A stretch of DNA of 64,000 nucleotides. Source: Burkholderia cenocepacia. GTDB taxonomy: Bacteria; Pseudomonadota; Gammaproteobacteria; Burkholderiales; Burkholderiaceae. The position numbers and the translations under genes are program-made. This document shows positions 51,401 through 61,440 of this stretch, piece by piece (the first letter of the stretch is position 1; every line of letters begins with the position of its first letter). The stretch spans positions 248,001-312,000 of the forward strand of contig NZ_UAQZ01000002.1 of NCBI RefSeq assembly GCF_900446215.1, read 5' to 3'. The notes under the pieces were generated by a model. The model saw nothing but the letters and a program-made list of their open reading frames with translations, made no database searches and had not been told where the DNA came from.

Positions 51401-54400
51401 CGGTTGGCGGCCCGAACGATCTCGGCCTGAGCGGGCTCATCTCCGGCGCCGGCGGCCTGTCCGTGAGCGGCCCGGGCACGACGACGCTCACCGCGGCCGA
51501 GACGTTCACCGGCGGCACCACGATCGGCAGCGGCACGCTCGCGATCGGCGCGGGCGGCAGTCTTGCCGCGTCGAGTCCCGTCAACCTGACGGGCGCCGGT
51601 GCGCGCTTCAACATCGGCGGCGCGACCACGCCGCAGTCGATCGGCACGCTGTCGGGTGTCGCGGGTTCGACGATCGATCTCGGGGCGAACAACCTGACGC
51701 TGGCCGGCAGCGGCAGCGGCGTCTTCGCGGGCGACATCGGCGGGGCGGGCGGGCTGACGCTTGCCGGCACCGGCTCGCAGGCGCTCACCGGCAACAACAC
51801 GTATGCGGGCGGCACCGCGCTGACGGGCGGCAGCCTGGTGGTCGGAAGCGGGACTGCGCTCGGCCTCGGCGCACTCGACGTCAACGGCTCGGCTTCGCTC
51901 GGCGCGAGCGTGCCGGGCGTGACGCTCGGCAACGCGGTGAACCTCGGCACCGGCGTCACGCTGGGGCTGAACGGCGCGAACGATCTCGGCCTGAGCGGCA
52001 CGATCGCCGGGAACGGCGGCCTCGCGCAAACCGGCACGGGCACGACGACGCTGCTCGGCGCGAACACGTTCTCGGGCGGCACCACGCTCACCGGCGGCGG
52101 GCTGATCGCCGGCAACGGCGCGGCGCTCGGCACGGGCGCGCTGACGGTCGCGGGCACGGGCGGCACGCTCGCCACGAACGTCGCCGGTACCTTGCTCGGC
52201 AACGCGGTGAATCTCGGCGCGGGCGCGACGCTCGGCCTGAACGGCGCGGCCGACCTGAGCCTGGGCGGCGTGATCGCCGGCGACGGCGGGCTCGCGCAAA
52301 CCGGCAGCGGCACGACGACGCTGCTCGGCGCGAACACGTTCACCGGCGGCACGACGCTGAGCGGCGGCGGGCTCATTGCAGGCAACGGCAGCGCACTCGG
52401 TTCCGGCGCGCTGAACGTGACGGGCGCGGGCGGTTCGCTCGGCACGAGCGTCGGCGGCACGGTGCTCGGCAACGCGGTGAATCTGGGCGCGGGTTCGACG
52501 CTGACGGTTGGCGGTGCGAACAATCTGGGCCTCGGCGGCGCGATTTCGGGCGGCGGCAATCTGTCGGTGACCGGCCCGTCGATCACGACGCTCACGGGCG
52601 CGGGCAGCTACACCGGCAACACGACGATCGGCAACGGCAGCACGCTCGCGGTCGGCGCGAGCGGCGCGCTGTCGGGCGGCAGTGTGTTCGATCTGGCCGG
52701 CGCGGGCGCGACGCTCGACCTGAGCGCGGCCACGTCGCCGCAGACGACGGGCGGGCTGGTCGGCGCGGCCGGCTCGGCGGTGAATCTCGGCGGCAACACC
52801 CTGACGCTCGGCGGTTCCGGCAACGGCACGTTCGGCGGCACGATCGGCGGTGCCGGCGGGCTGACGATGGCCGGCACCGGCACGGAGACGCTGACCGGCG
52901 CGAACACGTACGGCGGCGGCACGACGATCAACAGCGGCACGCTCGCGATCGGCGCGGGCGGCAGCCTGGCCGCGGGCGGCGCAGTGAATCTGGGCGGCGC
53001 CGGCGCAACCTTCGACCTGAGCGGCGCAGGGCTGCCGCAGGCGATCGGCGCGCTGTCGGGCGTAGCCGGTTCGACGGTGAATCTCGGCGGCAACGGCCTG
53101 ACGCTGGGCGGCGCCGGCAGCGGCACGTTCGGCGGCACGATCGCGGGGGCAGGCGGCAGCCTGACGCTGTCGGGCACGGGCAGCGAAACGCTGACCGGCA
53201 TCAACACGTACACGGGCGGCACGAACCTGACGGGCGGCGGCACGCTGGTCGCCGGCAACGGCGCGGCGCTCGGTACCGGCGCGTTGAACCTCGCCGGCGC
53301 AGGCGGCACGCTGGCCGCGAGCGTCGCCGGCACGACGCTGAACAATGCCGTCAATCTCGGCACGGGTTCGGCGCTGACGCTCGGCGGCACGAACGACCTG
53401 GGCCTCGGCGGCATCATCGCCGGCGGCGGCAGCCTCGCGCAAACCGGCAGCGGCACGACCACACTCACCGGCGCGAACCTCTACACGGGCGGCACGACGC
53501 TCGGTGCCGGCGGCTTGTCGGTCGGCAACAACACGGCGCTCGGCACGGGCACGCTCAACGTCACCGGCAGCGGTGGCGCGCTCAGCGCAAGCACGGCGAA
53601 CCTGCTGCTGGCGAACGCCGTCGATCTGGGCATCGGTTCGACGCTGAATCTCGGCGGCGCGTTCGACTTCGGCCTGGGCGGCACGATCTCCGGCGCGGGC
53701 GGCGTCGTGCAGTCCGGCTCGGGCACGACCACGCTCGGCGGCGCGAACACCTACGGCGGCGGGACGACGTTGAGCAGCGGCGGACTGAGCGTGGGCAGCA
53801 ATACGGCGCTCGGGTCCGGCGCGTTGAACGTGACCGGCAACGGCACGCTGAGCGCGAGCGTAAACGGCACGACGCTCGGCAACGCGGTCACGCTCGGCGC
53901 GGGCGCGACGCTCGGGCTGAACGGCGCGAACGATCTCGGCCTGAGCGGCACGATTTCCGGCAGCGGCGGCCTCGCGCAAACCGGCGCGGGCACCACGACG
54001 CTCACCGGCACGAACACCTATGACGGCGGCACCACGTTGAGCGGCGGCGGGCTCGTCGCCGGCAACGGCAGCGCGCTGGGTACCGGCGCGCTGAACGTCA
54101 CGGGCGCGGGCGGCTCGCTCGGCACGAGCGTCGGCGGCACGACGCTCGGCAATGCGGTGAATCTCGGCGCGGGGGCGACGCTGACCGTTGGGGGTGCGAA
54201 CGATCTCGGGCTCGGCGGCGGGATCTCGGGCAGCGGCGGCCTGTCGGTCAGCGGCCCGTCGACGACCACGCTCACCGGCGTGAACACCTATACCGGCAAC
54301 ACGACGATCGGCGGCGGTAGCACGCTGGCGGTCGGCGCGGGCGGCAGCCTGTCGGCAGGCAGCGCGCTCGATCTCGCGGGCACGGGCGCGGCGCTCGACA

Positions 54401-57400
54401 TCAGCGCGGCGACCACGCCGCAAACGAGCGGGATGCTGTCCGGCGTGGCGGGCACGAACGTGAATCTCGGCGGCAACACGCTGACGCTGGCCGGTACCGG
54501 CAACGGTAACTATGCAGGGACGATCGGCGGCACCGGCGGGTTGACGATGGCAGGCACCGGCACGGAAACGCTGACCGGCACCAACACGTACACGGGCGCG
54601 ACGACGATCAACAGCGGCACGCTCGCGATCGGCGCGGGAGGCAGCCTGTCCGCGAGCAGCCCGGTAAATCTGGCCGGTGCGGGCGCAACCTTCGACGTCA
54701 GCGGCGCGACCACGCCGCAGACGACGGGCACGCTGTCGGGTGTCGCGGGTTCGACGGTGAACCTCGGCGGCAACAACCTGACGCTCGGCGGCACGGGTAG
54801 CGGCACGTATGACGGCACGATCGCGGGTGCGGGCGGCAGCCTGACGCTGTCGGGAACCGGCACCGAAACGCTGACGGGCAACAACACGTACACGGGCGGC
54901 ACGACCCTGAACGGCGGCGGCACGTTGATCGCGGGCAGCGGCTCGGCGCTCGGCACCGGCACGCTGCACACCAGTGGCGCGGGCGGCACGCTCGGCACCA
55001 GCGTGGCCGGCACGACGCTGACCAACGGGATCGATCTCGGCGGGGGTTCGACGCTGACGGTTGGCGGTGCGAACAATCTGGGTCTCGGTGGCGCGATCTC
55101 GGGCAGCGGCAACCTCGCGGTGAACGGCCCGTCGACGACGACGCTCACGGGGGCCAGCTCGTACACCGGCAACACGACGATCGGCGGCGGCAGCACGCTG
55201 GCGGTCGGCGCGGGCGGCAGCCTGTCGTCGGGCAGTGCGATCGATCTGGCCGGCGCGGGCTCGACGCTGGACGTGAGCGCGGCCACGTCGCCGCAGACGA
55301 CCGGCACGTTGTCGGGCGCGGCGGGTTCGGCGGTGAACCTCGGCGGCAACACGCTGACGCTCGGCGGGTCGGGCAACGGCACGTTCGGCGGAACGGTCGG
55401 CGGCACGGGCGGGTTGACGCTGTCGGGCACCGGCACCGAAACGCTGACGGGGACCAACACGTACACCGGCGCGACGACGATCAACAGCGGCACGCTCGCG
55501 ATCGGCGCGGGCGGCAGCCTGTCCGCGAGCAGCCCGGTGAACCTGACCGGTGCGGGCGCAACCTTCGACGTCAGCGGCGCGACCACGCCGCAGACGACGG
55601 GCACGCTGTCGGGTGTCGCGGGTTCGACGGTGAACCTCGGCGGCAACAACCTGACGCTCGGCGGCACGGGCAACGGCACGTATGGCGGCACGATCGCCGG
55701 CGCGGGCGGCAGCCTCACGTTGTCGGGCACCGGCACCGAGACGTTGACCGGCAACAACACGTACACGGGCGGCACGACCCTGAGCGGCGGCGGCACGTTG
55801 ATCGCGGGCAGCGGCTCGGCGCTCGGCACCGGTGCGCTGAACACGAGCGGTGCAGGCGGCACGCTGGCCGCGAGCACGCCGGGCACGACGCTCGGCAACG
55901 CGGTGAATCTCGGCGCGGGGTCGACGCTGACGGTCGGCGGTGCGAACGATCTCGGCCTCGGCGGCGCGATCTCGGGCGGCGGCAACCTCGCGGTGAACGG
56001 TCCGTCGACGACGACGCTGTCGGGCGCGAACACCTACACCGGCAGCACGACGATCGGCGGCGGCAGCACGCTGGCGGTCGGCGCGGGCGGCAGCCTGTCG
56101 GCAGGCAGCGCGATTGACCTGTCCGGCACCGGCGCGACGCTCGACCTGAGCGCCGCCACGTCGCCGCAGACGAGCGGCGCGCTGTCCGGCGGCACGGGCA
56201 CGAACGTCAACCTGGGCGGCAATACGTTGACGCTCGGCGGCGCAGGCAGCGGCACGTATGGCGGCGTGATCGGCGGCACGGGCGGGTTGACGCTGTCGGG
56301 CACCGGCACCGAAACGCTGACGGGGACCAACACGTACACCGGCGCGACCACGATCAACAGCGGCACGCTCGCGATCGGCGGCAACGGCAGCCTGTCGTCG
56401 AGCAGCCCGGTCAGCCTGACGGCGGCCGGCGCGACGCTCGACCTGAGCGGCGCCGCCTCGCCGCAATCGACCGGCGCGATCTCTGGCGTGGCCGGCTCGA
56501 CGGTGAACCTGGGCAACAACAACCTGACGCTCGGCGGGTCGGCCAGCGGCACCTACGCGGGCAACATCGCCGGCACCGGTGGCGTGACGATGTCGGGTAC
56601 CGGCACCGAAACGCTGACGGGCAGCAATACGTACACCGGCGCGACCACGATCAACAGCGGCACGCTGGCGATCGGCGCGGGCGGCAGCCTGTCGGGGACG
56701 ACGCCGGTGAGCCTGACGGGTGCGGGCGCAACCTTCGACCTGAGCGGCGCGACCACGCCGCAGACGACGGGCACGCTGTCGGGTGTCGCCGGTTCGACGG
56801 TGAACCTCGGCGGCAACAACCTGACGCTCGGCGGTTCGGGTAGTGGTACTTACGACGGCACGATCGCGGGTGCGGGCGGCAGCCTGACGCTGGGCGGCAC
56901 GGGCACCGAGACGCTGAACGGGACGAACACGTACACGGGCGGCACGAGCCTGACGGGTGGCGGCACGCTGATCGCGGGCAACGGTTCGGCGCTTGGCTCG
57001 GGCGCGCTGAACACGAGCGGCGCGGGCGGCACGCTCGGCACGAGCGTGGCCGGCACGACGCTCGGCAACGCGGTGAATCTCGGTGCGGGATCGACGCTGA
57101 CGGTTGGCGGTGCGAACAATCTCGGCCTCGGCGGCGCGATCAGCGGAAGCGGCAACCTCGCGGTGAATGGCCCGTCGACGACGACGCTCACCGGCGCCAG
57201 CTCGTACACCGGCAACACGACGATCGGCAACGGCAGCACGCTGGTGGTTGGCGCGAGCGGCAGCCTGTCGGGCGGCAGTGCGGTCGATCTGGCCGGTGCA
57301 GGGGCGACGCTCGATCTGAGCGCCGCCACGACGCCGCAGTCGACTGGCGCGTTGTCGGGCGTAGCGGGTTCGACGGTGAACCTCGGCGGCAATGCGCTGA

Positions 57401-60400
57401 CGCTCGGCGGTTCCGCCAACGGGACGTTCGGCGGCACGATCGCCGGCACGGGCGGCAGCCTGACGCTGTCGGGCACGGGCACCGAAACGCTGAACGGGAC
57501 GAACACGTACACGGGCGGCACGACCCTGAGCGGCGGCGGCACGCTGCTCGCGGGCAACGGTTCGGCGCTCGGCACGGGCGCGCTGACTACGACCGGCGCA
57601 GGCGGTTCGCTCGGCACGAGCGTGGCCGGCACGACGCTGACCAACGCGATCGGTCTCGGCGCGGGGTCGACGCTGACGGTGGGCGGTGCGAACAATCTGG
57701 GCCTGGGCGGCGCGATCGTCGGCAGCGGCAATCTCGCGGTGAACGGTCCGTCGACGACGACGCTCACCGGCGCCAGCTCGTACACCGGCAACACGACGAT
57801 CGGCAACGGCAGCACGCTGGCGGTCGGCGCGGGCGGCAGCCTGTCGGCGGGCAGCGCGGTCGATCTGTCGGGTACGGGCGCCACGCTGGACTTGAGCGCC
57901 GCGACGACGCCGCAGACCACGGGCGCAGTGTCGGGTGTGTCGGGTTCGACCGTGAACCTGGGCAGCAACACGCTGACGCTGGGCGGCGCCGGTAACGGCA
58001 CGTACGGCGGCACCGTCGCCGGCACGGGCGGGTTGACGCTGTCGGGCAGCGGCACGCAGACGCTGACGGGCACCAACACGTACACCGGCGCGACGACGAT
58101 CAACAGCGGCACGCTGGCGATCGGCGCGGGCGGCAGCCTGTCCGGCAGCAGCCCGCTGAACCTGGCCGGTGCGGGCGCAACCTTCGACGTCAGCGGTGCG
58201 ACGACGCCGCAAACGACGACCGCGTTGTCGGGTGTCGCCGGTTCGACGGTGAACCTCGGCGGCAACACCCTGACGCTCGGCGGGTCGGGCAGCGGCACGT
58301 ACGGCGGCACGATCGCCGGCACGGGCGGCAGTCTGACGCTGGGCGGCACGGGCACCGAAACGCTGACCGGCGCGAACACGTATTCGGGCGGCACGAACCT
58401 CACCGGTGGCGGCACGCTGGTCGCGGGGAATAACACGGCGCTCGGTACCGGCGTGCTGAATGCGAGCGGTGCGGGCGGCACGCTGGCTGCCGGCACGCCG
58501 GGCACGACGTTGAACAACACGGTGAACCTCGGTACGGGATCGACGCTGACGGTCGGCGGCGCGAACAACCTCGGCCTGGGCGGCGCGATCTCGGGTGGCG
58601 GCACGCTCGCGGTCAACGGTCCGGCGACGACGACGCTGTCGGGTGCCAACACCTACACCGGTGGCACGAGCGTCACCGGGGGCGGCACGCTGGTCGCCGG
58701 CACGCCGACCGCACTCGGCAGCGGCACGCTGAGCGTCGGCGGCAACGGCGGCACGCTCGGCACCAGCGTCGCGGGCACGACGCTCGGCAACGCGGTGAAT
58801 CTTGGCGCGGGTTCGACGCTGACGGTGGGCGGCGCCAACAACCTCGGCCTGAGCGGCCCGATCTCCGGTGGCGGCAACCTGGCGGTGAGCGGCCCGTCGA
58901 CGACGACCCTCAGCGGCGCGAACGCGTACACGGGCGGCACGACGATCGGCAACGGCAGCACGCTGGCGGTCGCCGGCAACGGCGGCCTGTCGGCGGGCAG
59001 CGCACTGACGTTGGCCGGCAACGGCGCGACGCTCGATGTCAGCGCGGCCACGACACCGCAGACGGCGAGCGCGCTGTCGGGCGCCGCCGGTTCGACCGTG
59101 AATCTCGGCGGCAATACGCTGACCGTGGCCGGTCCGACGGGCGGTTCGTTCGGCGGCACGATCGCCGGCACCGGCGGCTTCGCGGTGCAGGGCAGCGGCA
59201 CGCAGACGCTGACGGGCGCCAACACGTACACCGGCGGCACGACGATCGGCAGCGGCAGCATGCTCGCACTTGCCGGCGCAGGCAGCCTTGCGCCGACGAG
59301 CCCGGTGATTCTCGCGGGCAGCGGCGCGACGCTGGACTTCACGGGTTCGGCCGCACCGCAGTCGATCGGCACGCTGTCGGGCACGACGGGTTCGAACGTG
59401 AACCTCGGCGCGACGCCGCTGACCGTCAATACCGCCGGCACCAGCTCGTTCGCGGGCACGCTGTCGGGTACCGGTCCGCTGACGCTGGCCGGCACGGGTG
59501 CACAGGTGCTGAGCGGGACCAACACGCTGTCCGGGCCGACCACCGTGACGGGCGGCACGCTCGCGGTCACCGGTTCGCTGGCCAACTCGCCGGTGACCGT
59601 CGGCAGCGGCGCGACCGTCACCGGGACGGGCACGATCGGCGGCTTGGTCGTGTCGGGCGGCGGCACCGCATCGGTCCTCCAGCTCGGGCAGCCGCTGAAG
59701 GTCGCGGGCAACGCGACCTTCCAGCCGGGCTCGACGCTGCAGGTCGGCGCCACGCCGCAACAGAGCGGCGGTCTCGACGTGACCGGCTCCGCCACGCTCA
59801 ACGGTGGATCGGTACAGGTCGTCGCGGCCACCGGGCAATACCAGCCGGGCAAGCTCTACACCATCGTGAATGCCGGTGCGGGCGTGCAAGGGCAGTTCAG
59901 CGCGGTGAACTCGACGTATGCGTTCCTCACGCCGACGCTCACGTACAACCCGGCGCAGGTGCTGATGTCGCTGACGCCGAACGGCACGCCGTTCTCGTCG
60001 GTCGCGACGACACCCGACGGGCAAGCGGTGGCGGGTGCGGTCGGCACGCTCGGCGCCGGCAACCCGCTGTTCGATACGGTGCTGACGTCGGATGCGCCGA
60101 CCGCGAACCGCGCGTTCACGCAACTGGCCGGCGATCTGTATCCGAGTACGCGCAGCGTGCTGTTGTCGGATAGCCGCTACGTGCGCGATGCGGTGCTCGA
60201 TCGTGCGCGGCTCGGTTCGCAGCCGGGCGGGGCGCTGTGCGGATGCGAGGCGTCGGTGTCGGCGGACGATCATTCGGTGGCGCTCGACCGGCGCATGGCC
60301 GCGGAGAACGGCTGCACGCCGGCCAAGTCGTACAAGCCCGCGGTGTGGGGCCGGCTGTACGGTTCGCATAGCCGGTTCGACGGCGACGGCGTCGCGTCGA

Positions 60401-61155
60401 TCGATCGCAACCTGTATGGCTTCGTCGTCGGCACCGATGCGGAAGTCAGCAGCCACTGGCGCGTCGGTATCGCGGGCGGTGCGTCGCGCAGCCAGCTCAA
60501 TACCGACCAGAACGAGTCGGCGAAGGTCAACGGCGAGACGATCGCGCTGTACGCGAGCGGCCGGTACAACGCGTGGAACGTGCGCGGTGGCGTGTCGCAG
60601 TCGTGGTACCGCGTGCATAGCGAGCGCAATCCGTCGTTCGGCAGCTTCTCCGATCACGATACCGCCAGCTACGACGCGAACGCGACGCAGGTGTTCACCG
60701 AGATCGGCTACTCGATGGCGTTCCGTAACGTCGCGCTCGAACCGTTCGTCGGGCTCGCGTACGCCAGCCTGCACACCGACGGCTTCAAGGAGAACGGCGG
60801 CGCGGCGGCGCTGCAGGGCGATTCCGATACGACGGGCCTCGGCTTCTCGACACTCGGCGTGCGGGCCTCGACCGACGTCGCGGTCACGACGAAGGGCAAG
60901 GTCACGGCGTTCGGCACCGTCGGCTGGCGGCACGCGTTCGGCAATACGCAGCCGGCGTCGAGGCTGTCGTTCGCGAGCGGCGGCTCGCCGTTCAGCGTCA
61001 CCGGCGTGCCGGTCGCGCGTGATGCCGCGGTGCTCGAGGTCGGTGTCGATGCGGCCATCACGAAGAACCTGTCGCTCGGGCTGTCTTACAGCGGCCAGAT
61101 CGGCGGCAGCATCAGCGACCACGCGCTGTACGGCAATCTGTTGTGGAAGTTCTGA
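48439..61155 (+). CDS. Giant autotransporter adhesin with repeated beta-strand (PATR) modules
   Basis: A 4238-residue type Va autotransporter. I chose the ATG at 48439, with GGGAAGG 8 nt upstream, before a basic start and signal peptide of about 40 residues (MLVALVGAGIVPADALAA). The first 370 residues are a Thr/Ser/Asn/Gly-rich beta-helix start. About 36 passenger-associated modules of roughly 90 residues follow (type NTYTGGTTLSGGGTL, alternating with TTINSGTLAIGAGGSLS). The passenger ends in an autochaperone-like part, then a linker (LYPSTRSVLLSDSRYVRDAV) and a 12-strand barrel from about residue 3965, starting KPAVWGRLYG and ending LLWKF with the terminal Phe needed for assembly. No protease motif is seen. 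Probable role: adhesion or aggregation. Confidence 0.92.
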   Translation: MRMRMGSNKKRAEARPKLLVPTGMLVALVGAGIVPADALAACVGTTTVSCTGATTTYSNGANNLNLTVGSGATVSVVPLIGGTALSLTGSGVTLTNNGRIDPALSGLSLVSNGTVVGNIASASTVNVTNASTGVMMGSTSSLLNGPALTVYNGIGGTTNITNAGTIGTTGLLGFSAGPTAQVVTTSGGAQVNFTNASGGAINGSVVLAPSGTPGAGNTFTNAGTVTGNVSLGAALGTSNTFNAQTGSSVGLGVDAGLGGNNTLNLQLNPAAGSSASGTLAVDTYGNFTHLAVQGGTWNITGASSAADASLAGGTAIINNSAGLGLGTIAAGGGTLEAGTAGLNLLNNVTLGADLTVDGATGLALSGTIAGGGALKASGTGTLTLNGANSFTGGTNLTGGGGLVVGTDTALGGGALNVSGAGGTLGTSVGGTLLGNAINIDTGVTLGLNGSAGLGLSGAIAGNGGLAQTGPGITTLLGPNTFAGGTTLSGGGIVAGTGAALGTGALHVTGTGGSLATNAGGTLLGNAVNLDAGATLGLNGANGLSLGGTIAGNGGLAQSGTGTTTLLGANTFSGGTALSGGGLIAGNGAALGTGALNVSGTGGTLATNVGGTVLGNAVNLGAGATLGLNGAVDLSLGGAIGGSGQLAQTGAGTTTLLGTNTFTGGTTLSGGGLVAGNGAALGTGALNVSGTGGTLATNVGGTVLGNVVNLGAGATLGLNGAADLGLSGAISGAGGLALGGTGATTLSGANTFTGGASLTGGGSLIVEGGSALGIGGALNVSGLGGSLSADLAAGAALANGINLNGASLTLNGANDLGLSGAIGGTGGLVLSGTGTTTLSGANTFGGGTTLSAGTLLAGSNTALGSGALNVAGTGGALGASVNGTALGNAVNLGAGATLALTGANDLGLNGVIAGSGGLAQIGSGITTLSGANTFSGGTTLSGGGLLAGNGAALGTGALNVTGTGGSLGTTVGGTVLGNAIQLGAGAALTVGGPNDLGLSGLISGAGGLSVSGPGTTTLTAAETFTGGTTIGSGTLAIGAGGSLAASSPVNLTGAGARFNIGGATTPQSIGTLSGVAGSTIDLGANNLTLAGSGSGVFAGDIGGAGGLTLAGTGSQALTGNNTYAGGTALTGGSLVVGSGTALGLGALDVNGSASLGASVPGVTLGNAVNLGTGVTLGLNGANDLGLSGTIAGNGGLAQTGTGTTTLLGANTFSGGTTLTGGGLIAGNGAALGTGALTVAGTGGTLATNVAGTLLGNAVNLGAGATLGLNGAADLSLGGVIAGDGGLAQTGSGTTTLLGANTFTGGTTLSGGGLIAGNGSALGSGALNVTGAGGSLGTSVGGTVLGNAVNLGAGSTLTVGGANNLGLGGAISGGGNLSVTGPSITTLTGAGSYTGNTTIGNGSTLAVGASGALSGGSVFDLAGAGATLDLSAATSPQTTGGLVGAAGSAVNLGGNTLTLGGSGNGTFGGTIGGAGGLTMAGTGTETLTGANTYGGGTTINSGTLAIGAGGSLAAGGAVNLGGAGATFDLSGAGLPQAIGALSGVAGSTVNLGGNGLTLGGAGSGTFGGTIAGAGGSLTLSGTGSETLTGINTYTGGTNLTGGGTLVAGNGAALGTGALNLAGAGGTLAASVAGTTLNNAVNLGTGSALTLGGTNDLGLGGIIAGGGSLAQTGSGTTTLTGANLYTGGTTLGAGGLSVGNNTALGTGTLNVTGSGGALSASTANLLLANAVDLGIGSTLNLGGAFDFGLGGTISGAGGVVQSGSGTTTLGGANTYGGGTTLSSGGLSVGSNTALGSGALNVTGNGTLSASVNGTTLGNAVTLGAGATLGLNGANDLGLSGTISGSGGLAQTGAGTTTLTGTNTYDGGTTLSGGGLVAGNGSALGTGALNVTGAGGSLGTSVGGTTLGNAVNLGAGATLTVGGANDLGLGGGISGSGGLSVSGPSTTTLTGVNTYTGNTTIGGGSTLAVGAGGSLSAGSALDLAGTGAALDISAATTPQTSGMLSGVAGTNVNLGGNTLTLAGTGNGNYAGTIGGTGGLTMAGTGTETLTGTNTYTGATTINSGTLAIGAGGSLSASSPVNLAGAGATFDVSGATTPQTTGTLSGVAGSTVNLGGNNLTLGGTGSGTYDGTIAGAGGSLTLSGTGTETLTGNNTYTGGTTLNGGGTLIAGSGSALGTGTLHTSGAGGTLGTSVAGTTLTNGIDLGGGSTLTVGGANNLGLGGAISGSGNLAVNGPSTTTLTGASSYTGNTTIGGGSTLAVGAGGSLSSGSAIDLAGAGSTLDVSAATSPQTTGTLSGAAGSAVNLGGNTLTLGGSGNGTFGGTVGGTGGLTLSGTGTETLTGTNTYTGATTINSGTLAIGAGGSLSASSPVNLTGAGATFDVSGATTPQTTGTLSGVAGSTVNLGGNNLTLGGTGNGTYGGTIAGAGGSLTLSGTGTETLTGNNTYTGGTTLSGGGTLIAGSGSALGTGALNTSGAGGTLAASTPGTTLGNAVNLGAGSTLTVGGANDLGLGGAISGGGNLAVNGPSTTTLSGANTYTGSTTIGGGSTLAVGAGGSLSAGSAIDLSGTGATLDLSAATSPQTSGALSGGTGTNVNLGGNTLTLGGAGSGTYGGVIGGTGGLTLSGTGTETLTGTNTYTGATTINSGTLAIGGNGSLSSSSPVSLTAAGATLDLSGAASPQSTGAISGVAGSTVNLGNNNLTLGGSASGTYAGNIAGTGGVTMSGTGTETLTGSNTYTGATTINSGTLAIGAGGSLSGTTPVSLTGAGATFDLSGATTPQTTGTLSGVAGSTVNLGGNNLTLGGSGSGTYDGTIAGAGGSLTLGGTGTETLNGTNTYTGGTSLTGGGTLIAGNGSALGSGALNTSGAGGTLGTSVAGTTLGNAVNLGAGSTLTVGGANNLGLGGAISGSGNLAVNGPSTTTLTGASSYTGNTTIGNGSTLVVGASGSLSGGSAVDLAGAGATLDLSAATTPQSTGALSGVAGSTVNLGGNALTLGGSANGTFGGTIAGTGGSLTLSGTGTETLNGTNTYTGGTTLSGGGTLLAGNGSALGTGALTTTGAGGSLGTSVAGTTLTNAIGLGAGSTLTVGGANNLGLGGAIVGSGNLAVNGPSTTTLTGASSYTGNTTIGNGSTLAVGAGGSLSAGSAVDLSGTGATLDLSAATTPQTTGAVSGVSGSTVNLGSNTLTLGGAGNGTYGGTVAGTGGLTLSGSGTQTLTGTNTYTGATTINSGTLAIGAGGSLSGSSPLNLAGAGATFDVSGATTPQTTTALSGVAGSTVNLGGNTLTLGGSGSGTYGGTIAGTGGSLTLGGTGTETLTGANTYSGGTNLTGGGTLVAGNNTALGTGVLNASGAGGTLAAGTPGTTLNNTVNLGTGSTLTVGGANNLGLGGAISGGGTLAVNGPATTTLSGANTYTGGTSVTGGGTLVAGTPTALGSGTLSVGGNGGTLGTSVAGTTLGNAVNLGAGSTLTVGGANNLGLSGPISGGGNLAVSGPSTTTLSGANAYTGGTTIGNGSTLAVAGNGGLSAGSALTLAGNGATLDVSAATTPQTASALSGAAGSTVNLGGNTLTVAGPTGGSFGGTIAGTGGFAVQGSGTQTLTGANTYTGGTTIGSGSMLALAGAGSLAPTSPVILAGSGATLDFTGSAAPQSIGTLSGTTGSNVNLGATPLTVNTAGTSSFAGTLSGTGPLTLAGTGAQVLSGTNTLSGPTTVTGGTLAVTGSLANSPVTVGSGATVTGTGTIGGLVVSGGGTASVLQLGQPLKVAGNATFQPGSTLQVGATPQQSGGLDVTGSATLNGGSVQVVAATGQYQPGKLYTIVNAGAGVQGQFSAVNSTYAFLTPTLTYNPAQVLMSLTPNGTPFSSVATTPDGQAVAGAVGTLGAGNPLFDTVLTSDAPTANRAFTQLAGDLYPSTRSVLLSDSRYVRDAVLDRARLGSQPGGALCGCEASVSADDHSVALDRRMAAENGCTPAKSYKPAVWGRLYGSHSRFDGDGVASIDRNLYGFVVGTDAEVSSHWRVGIAGGASRSQLNTDQNESAKVNGETIALYASGRYNAWNVRGGVSQSWYRVHSERNPSFGSFSDHDTASYDANATQVFTEIGYSMAFRNVALEPFVGLAYASLHTDGFKENGGAAALQGDSDTTGLGFSTLGVRASTDVAVTTKGKVTAFGTVGWRHAFGNTQPASRLSFASGGSPFSVTGVPVARDAAVLEVGVDAAITKNLSLGLSYSGQIGGSISDHALYGNLLWKF
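49560..59660 (+). repeat. About 36 tandem autotransporter modules (about 270 bp each)
   Basis: Manual count of segments of the form LxGxNTYxGGTT gives about 36 copies. Two module classes are mixed: one with GNGSALGTGALN and GNAVNLGAGSTLTVGGANNL, the other with TINSGTLAIGAGGSL and TPQTTGTLSGVAGSTVNLG. Copies between about 54500 and 58400 are nearly identical over long nucleotide stretches, so recombination can change the copy number, and short-read assembly of this region is unsafe. Confidence 0.9.
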
Positions 61156-61164
61156 GGAGAGGGG

Positions 61165-61201
61165 CGGCCGCCGCTTGCGATGGAATCGTCGTGAGCGGCC
61201 G
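61165..61201 (+). terminator. Stem-loop after the autotransporter gene
   Basis: CGGCCGC (61165-61171) and GCGGCCG (61195-61201) pair around a 23-nt loop, 10 nt after the stop. No T-run. The rest of the 285-bp gap to the next gene shows no other feature beyond a likely promoter region near 61220-61320. Confidence 0.35.
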
Positions 61202-61440
61202 ATCGTTCGATGATCGTCAGATTGTTGATTCGTTTTACAGAAGTTTCGTGATGCAGATCGATTTTCATGAAGTGCGTCACGCGGTGTCCGGTATCCCGTT
61301 GTATCGGCGTGTTTAGACCTGTTTCAACGCTTTGCCATATCGGGCAATCCGCGAACGATTCGCGCCCCCTTCGCGGCGGCAGGGTCCACGCGTCATCGCT
61401 CGAGCTGTTCCGCGGTTGTCCAACCGAAATGAGGTTTCTC

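Noticed and set aside
50794..61122. Minus-strand open frame of over 3400 codons opposite the autotransporter
   Set aside because: It is the reverse reading of a highly regular GC-rich repeat. Its translation is a run of Ala/Arg/Gly without domain features, and the sense strand has signal peptide, modules and barrel. The same holds for shorter Pro/Val-rich antisense frames here.
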